Positions 1-6,559 of a DNA stretch of 11,936 nt are shown one piece after another (the first letter of the stretch is position 1; each line of letters begins with the position of its first letter). The notes below the pieces were generated by a model. The model saw only the letters and a program-made list of their open reading frames with translations. It had not been told where the DNA came from and made no database searches. A program made the translations under genes and the position numbers. Source of the stretch: Acidobacteriaceae bacterium. GTDB lineage: Bacteria > Acidobacteriota > Terriglobia > Terriglobales > Acidobacteriaceae. Where the stretch lies: positions 5,536-17,471 of the forward strand of contig PMHC01000321.1 in the NCBI GenBank assembly GCA_003156495.1. Direction: 5' to 3'.

Positions 1-384
1 GCCGCCGTGGCAGGCGCAGTGAATGCGGTCGGCCTCCGGTTCGTACTGCACGGTGCAGCCCAGATGCGTGCAGACGGCGGTCATCGCGATCCAGCGGCCG
101 TCGAGGTGGTGAATGAGCAGGGCCGGCGCGGAGCCGAACTTGAAGATCAAGGCCGAGCCGGCGGCCAGTTTTTGCGCGTCTTTGAGTGTGACTTCAGTGA
201 CGGCGGCCGCGCCCAGCGCCATTTCGTTGGGCGAGTCCAAATAGCGGTAAATGGGGTAGCCAAGCGCGGCAACGTAACAGAGGCCAGCGGCTCCTGCGGC
301 CGCGATAAACGCGCGGCGAGTTTTGGCGTCGCCTTGCGGCGATGGTTCGGCAACAATGTGTTCGGAAATAGGAGTTTCGCTCAT
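1..384 (-). CDS. Rieske [2Fe-2S] protein, N-terminal 128 residues (cut by window edge)
   Basis: The frame is open from an ATG at 384 to base 1 without a stop, so the C-terminus is missing. Residues 21-48 contain a twin-arginine motif (TRRAFIAAAG) and one hydrophobic segment, as in Tat-exported, membrane-anchored Rieske proteins. Box I is CTHLGC (C105, H107, C110) and box II is CACHGG (C123, C125, H126). Both cluster-ligand pairs (C105/H107 and C123/H126) and the disulfide pair (C110/C125) are present. Proteins of this family pass electrons from quinol to cytochrome c in bc1/b6f-like complexes on the outer face of the inner membrane. GAGGAG lies 6 nt before the ATG, and the preceding membrane-protein gene ends only 17 nt upstream, so the two are probably co-transcribed. 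A cytochrome b gene would be expected next, beyond the edge. The family call is firm; the exact complex is not known. Confidence 0.93.
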   Translation of the reverse strand, partial: MSETPISEHIVAEPSPQGDAKTRRAFIAAAGAAGLCYVAALGYPIYRYLDSPNEMALGAAAVTEVTLKDAQKLAAGSALIFKFGSAPALLIHHLDGRWIAMTAVCTHLGCTVQYEPEADRIHCACHGG

Positions 385-401
385 GGCATTCTCCTCGCGG
401 G

Positions 402-1523
402 CTAGGCCGCGCCCTCCATGGTTTTAGCGGCGCGCGCCGCTACCGACACCAGCCAGCCGATCGTGCCCAGTCCGGCGACAAACAGAACGAGAAAGAGCGC
501 CACCACGCCCCAGTTGGTTGTAACGGCGCGCGCCCAAACGTCGTAGCCTTTGCTTAGCAGCGTAAGGTCACGCACGCCGTCGCGATAGACCACGAGCGTG
601 AGTTCGACCAGCACCGCGATCAGAACGCCCACCCAGCCGAGCCAGCCGGCGGCGATTTTGCCGAAGCCGGCGATCAGGCCAACGAGTACGGCTACAACCA
701 CCAGCGCCAGCCACGCGTAGCCGGCCACCCCGGCAAATTTGTAGGCGGGGTAAGGGCTGTTGCCGGCCAGTCCGGCTTTTACGGCCTCGGGTTGCACGCT
801 GGCCGCCCACCATCCGGCAGCCAGATAGATCAGCCCGCAAACAGCAACAATCTTGCCACCAAGACCGGCGACGAATTTCTTTTCTTCGGCGGTAAAGGTG
901 CTGCGGCCGGCGAGATAGAGAAGCCACAGCCCGGCGATGAACAGGCCGCCGGCCATCATCAGCAGCCAGCGGGGCGTAAGTGTCGGGTCGCCGGTGGGCA
1001 GAAAAACGCCTATTGCCGAGGCCGAATACATTGCGCGCCAGGCCTCGGGGCGCAGCATCAGAGTCATGTTAGTCGTGAGCGTTCGCGCCACGCCGCCGGC
1101 CACCAGCCAGGCGATGAGTCCCACCCACCAGGCCGATTTGCCGGCTTCGAGCCGCGCCGTAAAGCGGTAGAGCAACCAGTAGACGAGCATCAGCGCGGGA
1201 ACGATGGCGATCCAGTAGAGGCCGATGAGCACGCTCGATGTGTAGAGCGCGCGGCCGTAGAGCACTTGCGAGAACAGTAGCGGCGGCACGGCGAGGTTGA
1301 TGACGTACGTCATCACGATGGTCAGCCGGCGGGCCACTGCCCGGGCCGTGGTGCGCGCGTTGGGCGAGTTGCGGAAGAGGCTGAGCAGAATCGCCAGCAA
1401 TAGCCCGCCCAGCAGCATTTCAACGGCCACGAAGTGCAGTGCCAGCGTCACCACGTGCAGCAGCTTCAGCAGCCACACCGGCGCTGGCAAAGGAATGGGG
1501 TCCACCGCGGGATACAGATTCAT
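402..1523 (-). CDS. Polytopic membrane protein of a Rieske operon, possible b-type cytochrome
   Basis: This is a 373-residue, very hydrophobic protein with about eight or nine predicted membrane segments. I do not recognise it with certainty. Starting at ATG 1523 is supported by AAGGA 6 nt upstream; an in-frame GTG at 1538 has no such site. The only two histidines (H23 and H30 from this start, motif HVVTLALH) sit seven residues apart in the first helix, which would place both on one face and could suit haem b or quinol chemistry. A later stretch, TTNMTLMLRPEAW (about residues 150-162), loosely recalls the N-x-x-M-x-x-P region of cytochrome bd subunit I, but that is a weak resemblance. It is the first gene of the transcript that continues into the Rieske gene 17 nt downstream, so a role as a membrane subunit of that redox complex is inferred. 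It could also be an unrelated membrane protein. Confidence 0.75.
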   Translation of the reverse strand: MNLYPAVDPIPLPAPVWLLKLLHVVTLALHFVAVEMLLGGLLLAILLSLFRNSPNARTTARAVARRLTIVMTYVINLAVPPLLFSQVLYGRALYTSSVLIGLYWIAIVPALMLVYWLLYRFTARLEAGKSAWWVGLIAWLVAGGVARTLTTNMTLMLRPEAWRAMYSASAIGVFLPTGDPTLTPRWLLMMAGGLFIAGLWLLYLAGRSTFTAEEKKFVAGLGGKIVAVCGLIYLAAGWWAASVQPEAVKAGLAGNSPYPAYKFAGVAGYAWLALVVVAVLVGLIAGFGKIAAGWLGWVGVLIAVLVELTLVVYRDGVRDLTLLSKGYDVWARAVTTNWGVVALFLVLFVAGLGTIGWLVSVAARAAKTMEGAA

Positions 1524-1836
1524 AGCGCTTCCTTTCACGACCCAACTCGCGCAAAAAACATTCGTCTAATCTTGCCAGCCTCCGAGTAGTGATACGGCCA
1601 GCCGCCCGGAAATATTTCGGACCTATTTTCTCCAATTAGATTTAAAATAGCAAACTAAATTCCTCGAAAGGCGGGGTCTGTGACGGAGCGCACGCGCGAT
1701 TGTGACAGCGCGGGCTGTGCCGCTTTCCCACCTCGCCTGTATCCTATATCCAGGCGCACATTTACGACTGGGCCCCCGGAGCGCTTGGGTTTCCCCGTTC
1801 GAGGCGCACTCCAACAGGTAGCCAAGGACGGCAACC
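1524..1836. other. Divergent intergenic control region
   Basis: These 313 bases separate the minus-strand respiratory operon from the plus-strand Rrf2 gene, and no convincing coding frame is seen. An AT-rich island (about 1610-1665) stands out from the GC-rich surroundings and holds a dyad, CTATTTT at 1623-1629 and AAAATAG at 1644-1650. Two direct copies of TGTGAC (1679-1684 and 1701-1706) lie exactly 22 bp apart. A TATCCTATAT stretch at 1740-1749 could supply a -10 element for the regulator, but I cannot pair it with a good -35 box. Both promoters must lie here unless they lie inside genes. Confidence 0.5.
1623..1650. promoter_or_regulatory. Candidate operator dyad in AT-rich island
   Basis: Seven-base inverted repeat CTATTTT / AAAATAG with a 14-base spacer, lying in the only AT-rich stretch between the respiratory operon and the Rrf2 gene. 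Its placement and symmetry suit a dimeric regulator such as the neighbouring Rrf2 protein, but no known consensus is matched and the right half (TAAAAT) could equally be a -10 element. Confidence 0.3.
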
Positions 1837-2262
1837 ATGAAGAAACTCAATTCCTCAATGCAACTGACGCGCGCCGCCGATTACGCCATTCGCGTCATGA
1901 CTCAACTTGCAGCTTCAAAAACAGAAGAACGTATCTCGCTGCCCGAACTGGCACGGGCCACGGGCGCGCCGGAAAGCTTTTTGTCGAAGGTGCTGCAAAC
2001 GCTGACGCGCGCCGGACTGATCGTCTCGCGCCGCGGACAAGCGGGCGGATTTAGGTTGACGCCGCGCGGCGGCAAGGCCACGATGCGCGAGGTTGTCGAA
2101 GCGATCGACGGTGAAATCCTCCTCAATATCTGTCTCTTCTCTGGTCGCTCTTGCCCGCGCAAGACGCGCTGTACGGCGCATCCGGTTTGGGTTAAAGCGC
2201 AGGAGGCGATGCTGAAGGTGCTTTCCGGCGCCAAGATTTCTACGCTGGCCGCGAAGCGATAG
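1837..2262 (+). CDS. Rrf2-family transcriptional regulator with three-Cys Fe-S site
   Basis: This 141-residue protein matches the length and layout of Rrf2 regulators such as IscR and NsrR. The hallmark N-terminus MQLTRAADYAIRVM begins at residue 8. A winged helix-turn-helix follows (about residues 34-75, with LPELARATGAPESFLSKVLQTL then GGFRL), and then a dimerisation helix containing EVVEAIDG. Three cysteines, C99, C106 and C112 (C-x6-C-x5-C), sit where this family binds a [2Fe-2S] or [4Fe-4S] cluster; IscR has C-x5-C-x5-C. AAGGA 8 nt upstream supports the ATG at 1837, seven residues before the conserved Met. The protein therefore probably senses iron-sulfur status, NO or redox state. It is divergent from an operon encoding a Rieske Fe-S protein, which makes that operon, and itself, the likely targets. 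It is less likely to control the thiamine operon downstream, which has its own riboswitch. The family is certain; the ligand and targets are inferred. Confidence 0.93.
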   Translation: MKKLNSSMQLTRAADYAIRVMTQLAASKTEERISLPELARATGAPESFLSKVLQTLTRAGLIVSRRGQAGGFRLTPRGGKATMREVVEAIDGEILLNICLFSGRSCPRKTRCTAHPVWVKAQEAMLKVLSGAKISTLAAKR

Positions 2263-2271
2263 CGATAAGCG

Positions 2272-2294
2272 GGCCGCGCCCCAAACGCGCGGCC
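2272..2294 (+). terminator. GC-rich hairpin after the Rrf2 gene
   Basis: Perfect 8-bp stem GGCCGCGC / GCGCGGCC around a 7-nt loop, starting 10 nt past the Rrf2 stop. There is no T-run after it, so it may only be a weak or Rho-assisted terminator, or a 3'-end stabiliser. Confidence 0.35.
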
Positions 2295-2330
2295 TGTGCA
2301 GCGCTTGAATTTGCCAATAGCGACAAGAAG

Positions 2331-2354
2331 TGTTTCAATCGAATTATTGAAACA
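2331..2354. repeat. 9-bp palindrome overlapping the 5' strand of aptamer P1
   Basis: TGTTTCAAT (2331-2339) and ATTGAAACA (2346-2354) are perfect reverse complements with a 6-base loop CGAATT. The right arm includes the 5' strand of riboswitch helix P1, so in RNA this hairpin and P1 are mutually exclusive. At the DNA level it also has the form of a protein operator. Which role applies depends on where transcription starts. Confidence 0.55.
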
Positions 2355-2428
2355 GGGGTGCTCCGCGCAGGCGGGGCTGAGAAATACCCTCGAACCCGAT
2401 CCGGATAATACCGGCGTGGGAAGTTTTC
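2349..2428 (+). promoter_or_regulatory. TPP riboswitch aptamer (THI element)
   Basis: The conserved THI-box blocks appear in order: GGGGTGC (2355-2361), CTGAGA (2377-2382), ATACCC (2384-2389), GAACCCGATC (from 2392), GGATAATACC (2403-2412) and GTGGGAAG (2416-2423). The helices can be drawn. P1 is GAAAC 2349-2353 with GTTTT 2423-2427. P2 is GGGG with CCC 2387-2389. P3 is 2361-2366 with 2371-2376 around loop GCAG. P4 is CCC 2395-2397 with GGG 2418-2420. P5 is CCGG 2401-2404 with CCGG 2411-2414 around ATAATA. It binds thiamine pyrophosphate and normally lowers expression of the genes behind it. Here it precedes the TonB receptor - kinase - PnuC-type permease operon, which identifies thiamine as the likely cargo. 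The expression platform is described separately. Confidence 0.96.
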
Positions 2429-2463
2429 TTTTCGAGTAGTTTTCCCTTCCATTGCAGCGAGAG

Positions 2464-2496
2464 CTCCTTTGTTTCAAGACCAATTGAAGCAAGGAG
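2464..2496 (+). promoter_or_regulatory. Shine-Dalgarno-masking hairpin (riboswitch expression platform)
   Basis: CTCCTT (2464-2469) pairs with the receptor's SD AAGGAG (2491-2496). The stem continues with GTTTCAA (2471-2477) against TTGAAGC (2484-2490). That gives about 13 pairs with one bulged T (2470), one G-T pair and the 6-nt loop GACCAA. The SD is 5 nt before the ATG at 2502, so folding would block ribosome entry. No T-run terminator is seen between aptamer and gene, which points to control of translation rather than termination. The 5' arm TGTTTCAA (2470-2477) is also exactly complementary to TTGAAACA (2347-2354), which includes the 5' strand of aptamer helix P1. This gives a direct antisequestor route. 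Confidence 0.75.
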
Positions 2497-2501
2497 AATC
2501 T

Positions 2502-4778
2502 ATGCATTCAGCCGCTGCCAATCATTTCATCTTTTCTTCCCTGGCTCGCGTTCGCGGCTTGCTCGTCGTTGCCGTTGTTTTAACTTGCAGCTTGGCGAAA
2601 TTTTCTGGCGCGCAAACCGCACCGCAATCATCCGCACCGGATGCGCAGAAAACCGTTCAGGATACGCATAAACCAGCGCCCGTTACGACTACGGTCGTTG
2701 TGCACGGCGAAGTCGCCGACGACTATCTGCCCGAATCAATCGTCGTAGGAACGCTCAGCGGCACGCCGGTGAAAAGCGCTCCGCTCTCGGTTTCCGCCGT
2801 GACGCGCGATCTGCTTAACGATCAGCAGGCGCGGCTACTTTCTGAAGTGGTGAAAAACGACGCTTCGGTCGGCGAAGATTATGCGCCCGTGGGCTACTAC
2901 GGCGTTTTTCAGATTCGCGAGTTTTCCATCGATCTGGCCTCGGGCCTTGAGATCAACGGTTTGACCATTGCCGGCGAGCAGGATGTGCCGCTTGAAAATA
3001 AAGAGCGCGTCGAGTTCCTTAAAGGACTGGCCGGCGTGGAAAGCGGCGTGGCCGCGGCCGGCGGACTGATTAACTACGTGACCAAGCGGCCGGCGCTCGT
3101 CGAGGCCGCCGACGTGGCTACCGACCATCGCGGTGCGGCCTACGGCGCAGTCGATTTGGGCCGCTTTTTCGGCAGCGCCAAGCAGGTTGGCGCGCGGCTG
3201 AATCTGGCTGGCGAGCACATCGAAAGCTACGTGAAGGGCGCCGAAGGCTGGCGCGCCGTGGGCGCCGGTGCCGCCGATTGGAAAATTTCTCCGCGCGCGA
3301 TTTGGAAAAACGATTTCGAGTACCAGCACAAGCGCGAGCGCTCGGAGTGCGGCTATCAACTGCTGGGCGGAACCGTGGTGCCGGAGATTAACCGTCTGTC
3401 GCCCTCAACGATGTTGGGTTGGCAGTCGTGGGCAAAGCCGAACATTTTCGATGCCTTCAATGCCGGTTCGCGGCTGGACTACGACCTGCCGCACGCGTGG
3501 AAAACTTTTGCCGCCGCCAGCTACAGCCATTCGCTGATCGACGACAACACCATCTATCCCTACGGCAACAGCGTCGCCAATCCCGACTACTTTTTCGCGC
3601 CCGATGGCACCTACGACATCTATGACTATCGCAATCCCGGCGAACTGCGCATCGACGCCCAGGCCGAGGCGATCGTCGCCGGTCGCGCGAAAACCGGCGC
3701 TATTACCCACGAACTGGCAGCAGGCGGCGAAATCTTTTTGCGCAGCGTGCAGATGCCGAAGAAATCAGTCAACGAATGGATCGGCTCGGAGAATATCTAC
3801 CAACCGATTCAGCCGGTCGATATGGAGAGCCCGCGCGTCTTCGCTAAACCGCGTGAGCTCAAGGAAGACAACCACCAGGCCGCGCTCATCTTGCAGGACC
3901 GCATCTCGCTGCCCGGCCATGTGCAGTTGACTGCCGGCGGCCGCTACGACTCGCTGCGCGATCACAACTACTCGGCCTTGCTCAACAGCGACAAGCCGGT
4001 CTGGTTGCCGCAATTCGCCGCCACTTATACGCCGATCGAAAATCTCACGCTCTACGGTAACTACGGCGTGCTGCTTTCGCTGGGGCAGCAGGCGCCTTGG
4101 TGGGTCGATAACGACGAGCAATATTTGGCGCCGTTTTATACGCGGCAGGCCGAGGTGGGCGCGAAATATCAGTTGGAGCAGGGCATTTTGATTTCGGCCG
4201 CGCTCTTTCGCATGCGCGCGCCCTTCTTTTATCCCAAGGTGATTCAGGCTCCCGATGCAGTCTGCACGGCCAGCGAGTTCAGCGCGCCGGGCGATCTGTG
4301 CTTTGAGGCTTCAGGGCACGAAACGCACGACGGCGTGGAGTTGAGCGCGGAGGGCAAGGCCGCCCGCTGGCTGCGGCTGAACGCGTCGCTGGCGGCGATT
4401 CAAGCAACTGGGGACAACACCGGGACGCCGGCCTACGACGGCAAGCAGGTCATCAACGCGCCACGCGTGCACACCGCGCTTTCCGCCGATCTGCTGCTGC
4501 CCGGCGCGCGCGGCCTGCACCTGCTGCCCGGCTGGAGCTACACGGACCGGAAAGAGGCTACGCGCGACGATACGGTCGGCGTCGGCGGCTACAATCTCTT
4601 CAACCTCGGCGCGCGCTACACGCCGGGCGGCGAGCAGGGGCGCGTGACCTTCCGCATCTATGCCGATAACATTATCGATAAGCGCTACTGGAAAGATACC
4701 GGCGCTAACTACGGCGACACGTTTATCCACCTGGGCGCGCCGACCACGGTGCGGCTTTCGGCGCACTATCGGTTTTAA
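2502..4778 (+). CDS. TonB-dependent outer-membrane receptor, probably for thiamine
   Basis: The protein is 758 residues from ATG 2502, with AAGGAG 5 nt upstream; an in-frame TTG at 2469 lies inside the SD-masking hairpin and is rejected. A signal peptide covers about residues 1-37 (hydrophobic core LLVVAVVLTCSLA, likely cleavage at SGA-QTA). A TonB-box-like TTTVVVHGEV follows at about 62-71, then the plug (about 88-200, with TPVKSAPLSVSAVTRDLL and VEFLKGLAGVESGVAAAGGLINYVTKRP), then the 22-strand barrel to the terminal phenylalanine in LSAHYRF. By sequence type it looks like a FhuA/FecA-class siderophore receptor, but the TPP riboswitch in its leader and the permease and kinase behind it argue for thiamine, or a thiamine precursor or phosphate ester, as the cargo. 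It uses TonB-ExbBD energy to bring the ligand into the periplasm. The family is firm; the substrate is inferred from context. Confidence 0.93.
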   Translation: MHSAAANHFIFSSLARVRGLLVVAVVLTCSLAKFSGAQTAPQSSAPDAQKTVQDTHKPAPVTTTVVVHGEVADDYLPESIVVGTLSGTPVKSAPLSVSAVTRDLLNDQQARLLSEVVKNDASVGEDYAPVGYYGVFQIREFSIDLASGLEINGLTIAGEQDVPLENKERVEFLKGLAGVESGVAAAGGLINYVTKRPALVEAADVATDHRGAAYGAVDLGRFFGSAKQVGARLNLAGEHIESYVKGAEGWRAVGAGAADWKISPRAIWKNDFEYQHKRERSECGYQLLGGTVVPEINRLSPSTMLGWQSWAKPNIFDAFNAGSRLDYDLPHAWKTFAAASYSHSLIDDNTIYPYGNSVANPDYFFAPDGTYDIYDYRNPGELRIDAQAEAIVAGRAKTGAITHELAAGGEIFLRSVQMPKKSVNEWIGSENIYQPIQPVDMESPRVFAKPRELKEDNHQAALILQDRISLPGHVQLTAGGRYDSLRDHNYSALLNSDKPVWLPQFAATYTPIENLTLYGNYGVLLSLGQQAPWWVDNDEQYLAPFYTRQAEVGAKYQLEQGILISAALFRMRAPFFYPKVIQAPDAVCTASEFSAPGDLCFEASGHETHDGVELSAEGKAARWLRLNASLAAIQATGDNTGTPAYDGKQVINAPRVHTALSADLLLPGARGLHLLPGWSYTDRKEATRDDTVGVGGYNLFNLGARYTPGGEQGRVTFRIYADNIIDKRYWKDTGANYGDTFIHLGAPTTVRLSAHYRF

Positions 4779-4793
4779 CTAGGAGCTTGGAAG

Positions 4794-5981
4794 TTGACCA
4801 CAACCGAAACAGCAAAAGCGCATGGCATGGACGGCTCGCTGGTCGCGCCCGACTGGCCGCCGCTCACCCTCGACGAACTGCGCCCGCTCTTCGCGCAATT
4901 TCCCGCGCTGGGCGAGCCTGTGCGCATTCTCACTGTCAGCCCGAGGCCGTTTTCCGCCGCTGGCGTTGTTGAAACTTCGGCCGGCCGCGTCTTCGTCAAG
5001 CGCCAGTCGCTTGAGGTGCGCGACCGCGAAGGATTGTGCGAAGAACACCGCTTCATGACGTATTTGCGCGAGCACGGCGCGCCTGTTCCGCGCGTGATGG
5101 TTTCGGAGGCGGGTGAAAGCGCCATCGAGCGCGGTGCATGGATTTACGAAATTCACGAAACTCCGGCGGGCGTTGATCTCTACGAAGAGGCTATCTCCTG
5201 GACGCCCTTCCAGAGCGCGGCGCACGCCTATTCGGCCGGCCGTCTGCTGGCGCAGTTGCACCTGGCCGCGCAAGGCTTTGCCGCACCGCTGCGCAAGCCG
5301 CAACCGTTGGTCGCCAGCTTCACCATCTTCGCCGCCGTCGATCCCGCCGCCGAGCTGGCAAGTTACCTGGCCGTGCGACCAGCGTTGGCGAATCACCAAG
5401 CCGTGCGCGATTGCGCCGCGCGGGCGCTGGAAATTCTCGCGCCCTTTCACGCCTGGCTTCTGCCGCTTTTGCCCACCCTAGCTCCGCTGTGGACGCACAA
5501 CGATCTGCATGCCTCAAATCTATTTTGGAGCGATGCGGGCTCGGAGGCGCGTGCAACAACGGCCATCGACTTCGGCCTCGCCGACCGCACCAACGCCGTG
5601 CACGACATTGCGCACGCCATCGAGCGCAACATCGTCGAGTGGCTGGTGCTGGTCAACGATCCCGCGCATCCCGACGATGTGCCGGTGCACCTCGATCATC
5701 TTGAAGCGCTGCTCGATGGCTACGAATCGCTGCGGCCGCTTTCTGCCGAAGAAGCCGAGGCGCTGCTTCCGATGGCCGCGCTTTGCCACGTCGAGTTCGC
5801 GCTCACGGAGGCCGATTACTTTCTTGGCGCGCTGCATTCTGAAGAAAAAGCCAAGCTCGCCTACGACGACTATCTAGTCGGCCACGCGCTATGGCAGCAC
5901 AGTGTGGCCGGCCGCGGCTTGCTTGCGGCGCTCAGCCGTCGCGCCAGAGCGCACGTACAATTTAAGGGGAGCAAGGAATGA
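4794..5981 (+). CDS. APH/choline-kinase-fold phosphotransferase, probable thiamine kinase
   Basis: The protein is 395 residues of the aminoglycoside phosphotransferase/choline kinase fold. Visible motifs are the ATP-lobe lysine in RVFVKRQ (K69), a likely helix-C glutamate in EEHRFMTYL (E83 or E84), the Brenner motif HNDLHASN (H235, D237 as catalytic base, N242) and the metal-binding DFG-like AIDFGLAD (D259). The start is TTG 4794: AGGAG at 4781-4785 lies 8 nt before it, while the next ATG (4827) has no comparable site. It begins 15 nt after the receptor stop and overlaps the permease start by 4 nt (ATGA). Under the same TPP riboswitch it is best read as phosphorylating imported thiamine to thiamine monophosphate, as ThiK (YcfN) of the same fold does, thereby trapping it; ThiL elsewhere would then complete TPP. 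Another small alcohol or amine substrate cannot be excluded. The fold is firm; the substrate is inferred. Confidence 0.85.
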   Translation: MTTTETAKAHGMDGSLVAPDWPPLTLDELRPLFAQFPALGEPVRILTVSPRPFSAAGVVETSAGRVFVKRQSLEVRDREGLCEEHRFMTYLREHGAPVPRVMVSEAGESAIERGAWIYEIHETPAGVDLYEEAISWTPFQSAAHAYSAGRLLAQLHLAAQGFAAPLRKPQPLVASFTIFAAVDPAAELASYLAVRPALANHQAVRDCAARALEILAPFHAWLLPLLPTLAPLWTHNDLHASNLFWSDAGSEARATTAIDFGLADRTNAVHDIAHAIERNIVEWLVLVNDPAHPDDVPVHLDHLEALLDGYESLRPLSAEEAEALLPMAALCHVEFALTEADYFLGALHSEEKAKLAYDDYLVGHALWQHSVAGRGLLAALSRRARAHVQFKGSKE

Positions 5982-6559
5982 ACGCAGCGCTCAACTATCT
6001 CGCCACGCACGGACTGGAAGCGGCCGGCGTTTGCTCGACAGTGCTCAGCATTTGGCTGACGACCAAGCGCAAGCTGCTTTGCTGGCCGATCATGCTACTG
6101 GCCAACTCGCTCTACCTTACGGTTTTCTTCCAGGCGAAACTCTACTCCGGCGCTTTGCTGCAGATTGTTTTTATCGCCGTCACCATCTACGGCTGGCTGC
6201 ACTGGTGGCGCGACGCCAAGGCCGAAGGCGAGGTGCGCATTGTCGCACTGCCAACGCGCGGCTGGATCGCTGGCCTGGCGGCGGGCGCCGTGGGCGCGGT
6301 GTTGCTGGGTTGGGCAATGGCGCGCGCCGGCGCTTCGCTGCCGCATTTGGACGCAGCGTTGGCCAGCTATTCGCTTATCGCCAGTTGGTGGCAAACGCGG
6401 CGACATATCGCTAACTGGTGGCTTTGGATCGCGCTGGACACGATCTACATCGGCGAGTACATCTACAAGAGCCTCTTTCTCACTGCCGCGCTTTATGCGG
6501 CGCTGGTGGGGCTGGCGGTTCTTGGGTTGCGCAACTGGGGCCGCGCGGCCAAGGCTTAG
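5978..6559 (+). CDS. pnuT: PnuC-family permease, probable thiamine transporter PnuT
   Basis: This 193-residue integral membrane protein shows the PnuC layout. The N-terminal part has LEAAGVCSTVLSIWLTTKRK and an aromatic-rich helix, YGWLHWWR ends the first block at about residues 66-73, and the C-terminal signature WWQTRRHIANWWLWIALDTIYIGEY (about 137-161 in two pieces) is followed by LTAALYAALVGLAVLG. PnuC proteins carry vitamin-like substrates by facilitated diffusion, with intracellular phosphorylation giving direction. Members under THI elements have been predicted to carry thiamine (PnuT). The ATG at 5978 overlaps the kinase stop as ATGA, with a purine-rich AGGGGAGCAAGGA before it, so kinase and permease are translationally coupled. 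The stop TAG overlaps the stop of the opposing dehydrogenase gene. The nicotinamide riboside version of the family is the alternative, but it would not explain the riboswitch. Confidence 0.88.
   Translation: MNAALNYLATHGLEAAGVCSTVLSIWLTTKRKLLCWPIMLLANSLYLTVFFQAKLYSGALLQIVFIAVTIYGWLHWWRDAKAEGEVRIVALPTRGWIAGLAAGAVGAVLLGWAMARAGASLPHLDAALASYSLIASWWQTRRHIANWWLWIALDTIYIGEYIYKSLFLTAALYAALVGLAVLGLRNWGRAAKA

Noticed and set aside
7..405. Plus-strand open frame antisense to the Rieske gene
   Set aside because: The minus strand carries both Rieske boxes and a Tat signal, while the plus frame has no recognisable motif.
1524..1538. GTG start at 1538 for the membrane protein
   Set aside because: No SD precedes it, and the SD for ATG 1523 (AAGGA) lies within this extension.
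2423..2446. GGGAA / TTCCC pairing (2418-2422 with 2442-2446) as an intrinsic terminator
   Set aside because: The stem is only 5 bp with a long loop, and no T-run follows. At most it is a minor fold competing with aptamer P4.
2469..2501. Upstream in-frame TTG start for the TonB receptor
   Set aside because: It lies inside the SD-masking hairpin, has no SD of its own, and would place 11 polar residues before a normal signal peptide. ATG 2502 has AAGGAG 5 nt upstream.
5978..6559. Reading the permease as a nicotinamide riboside transporter (classical PnuC)
   Set aside because: The family fits, but the TPP riboswitch and the coupled kinase argue for thiamine. It is retained only as an alternative.
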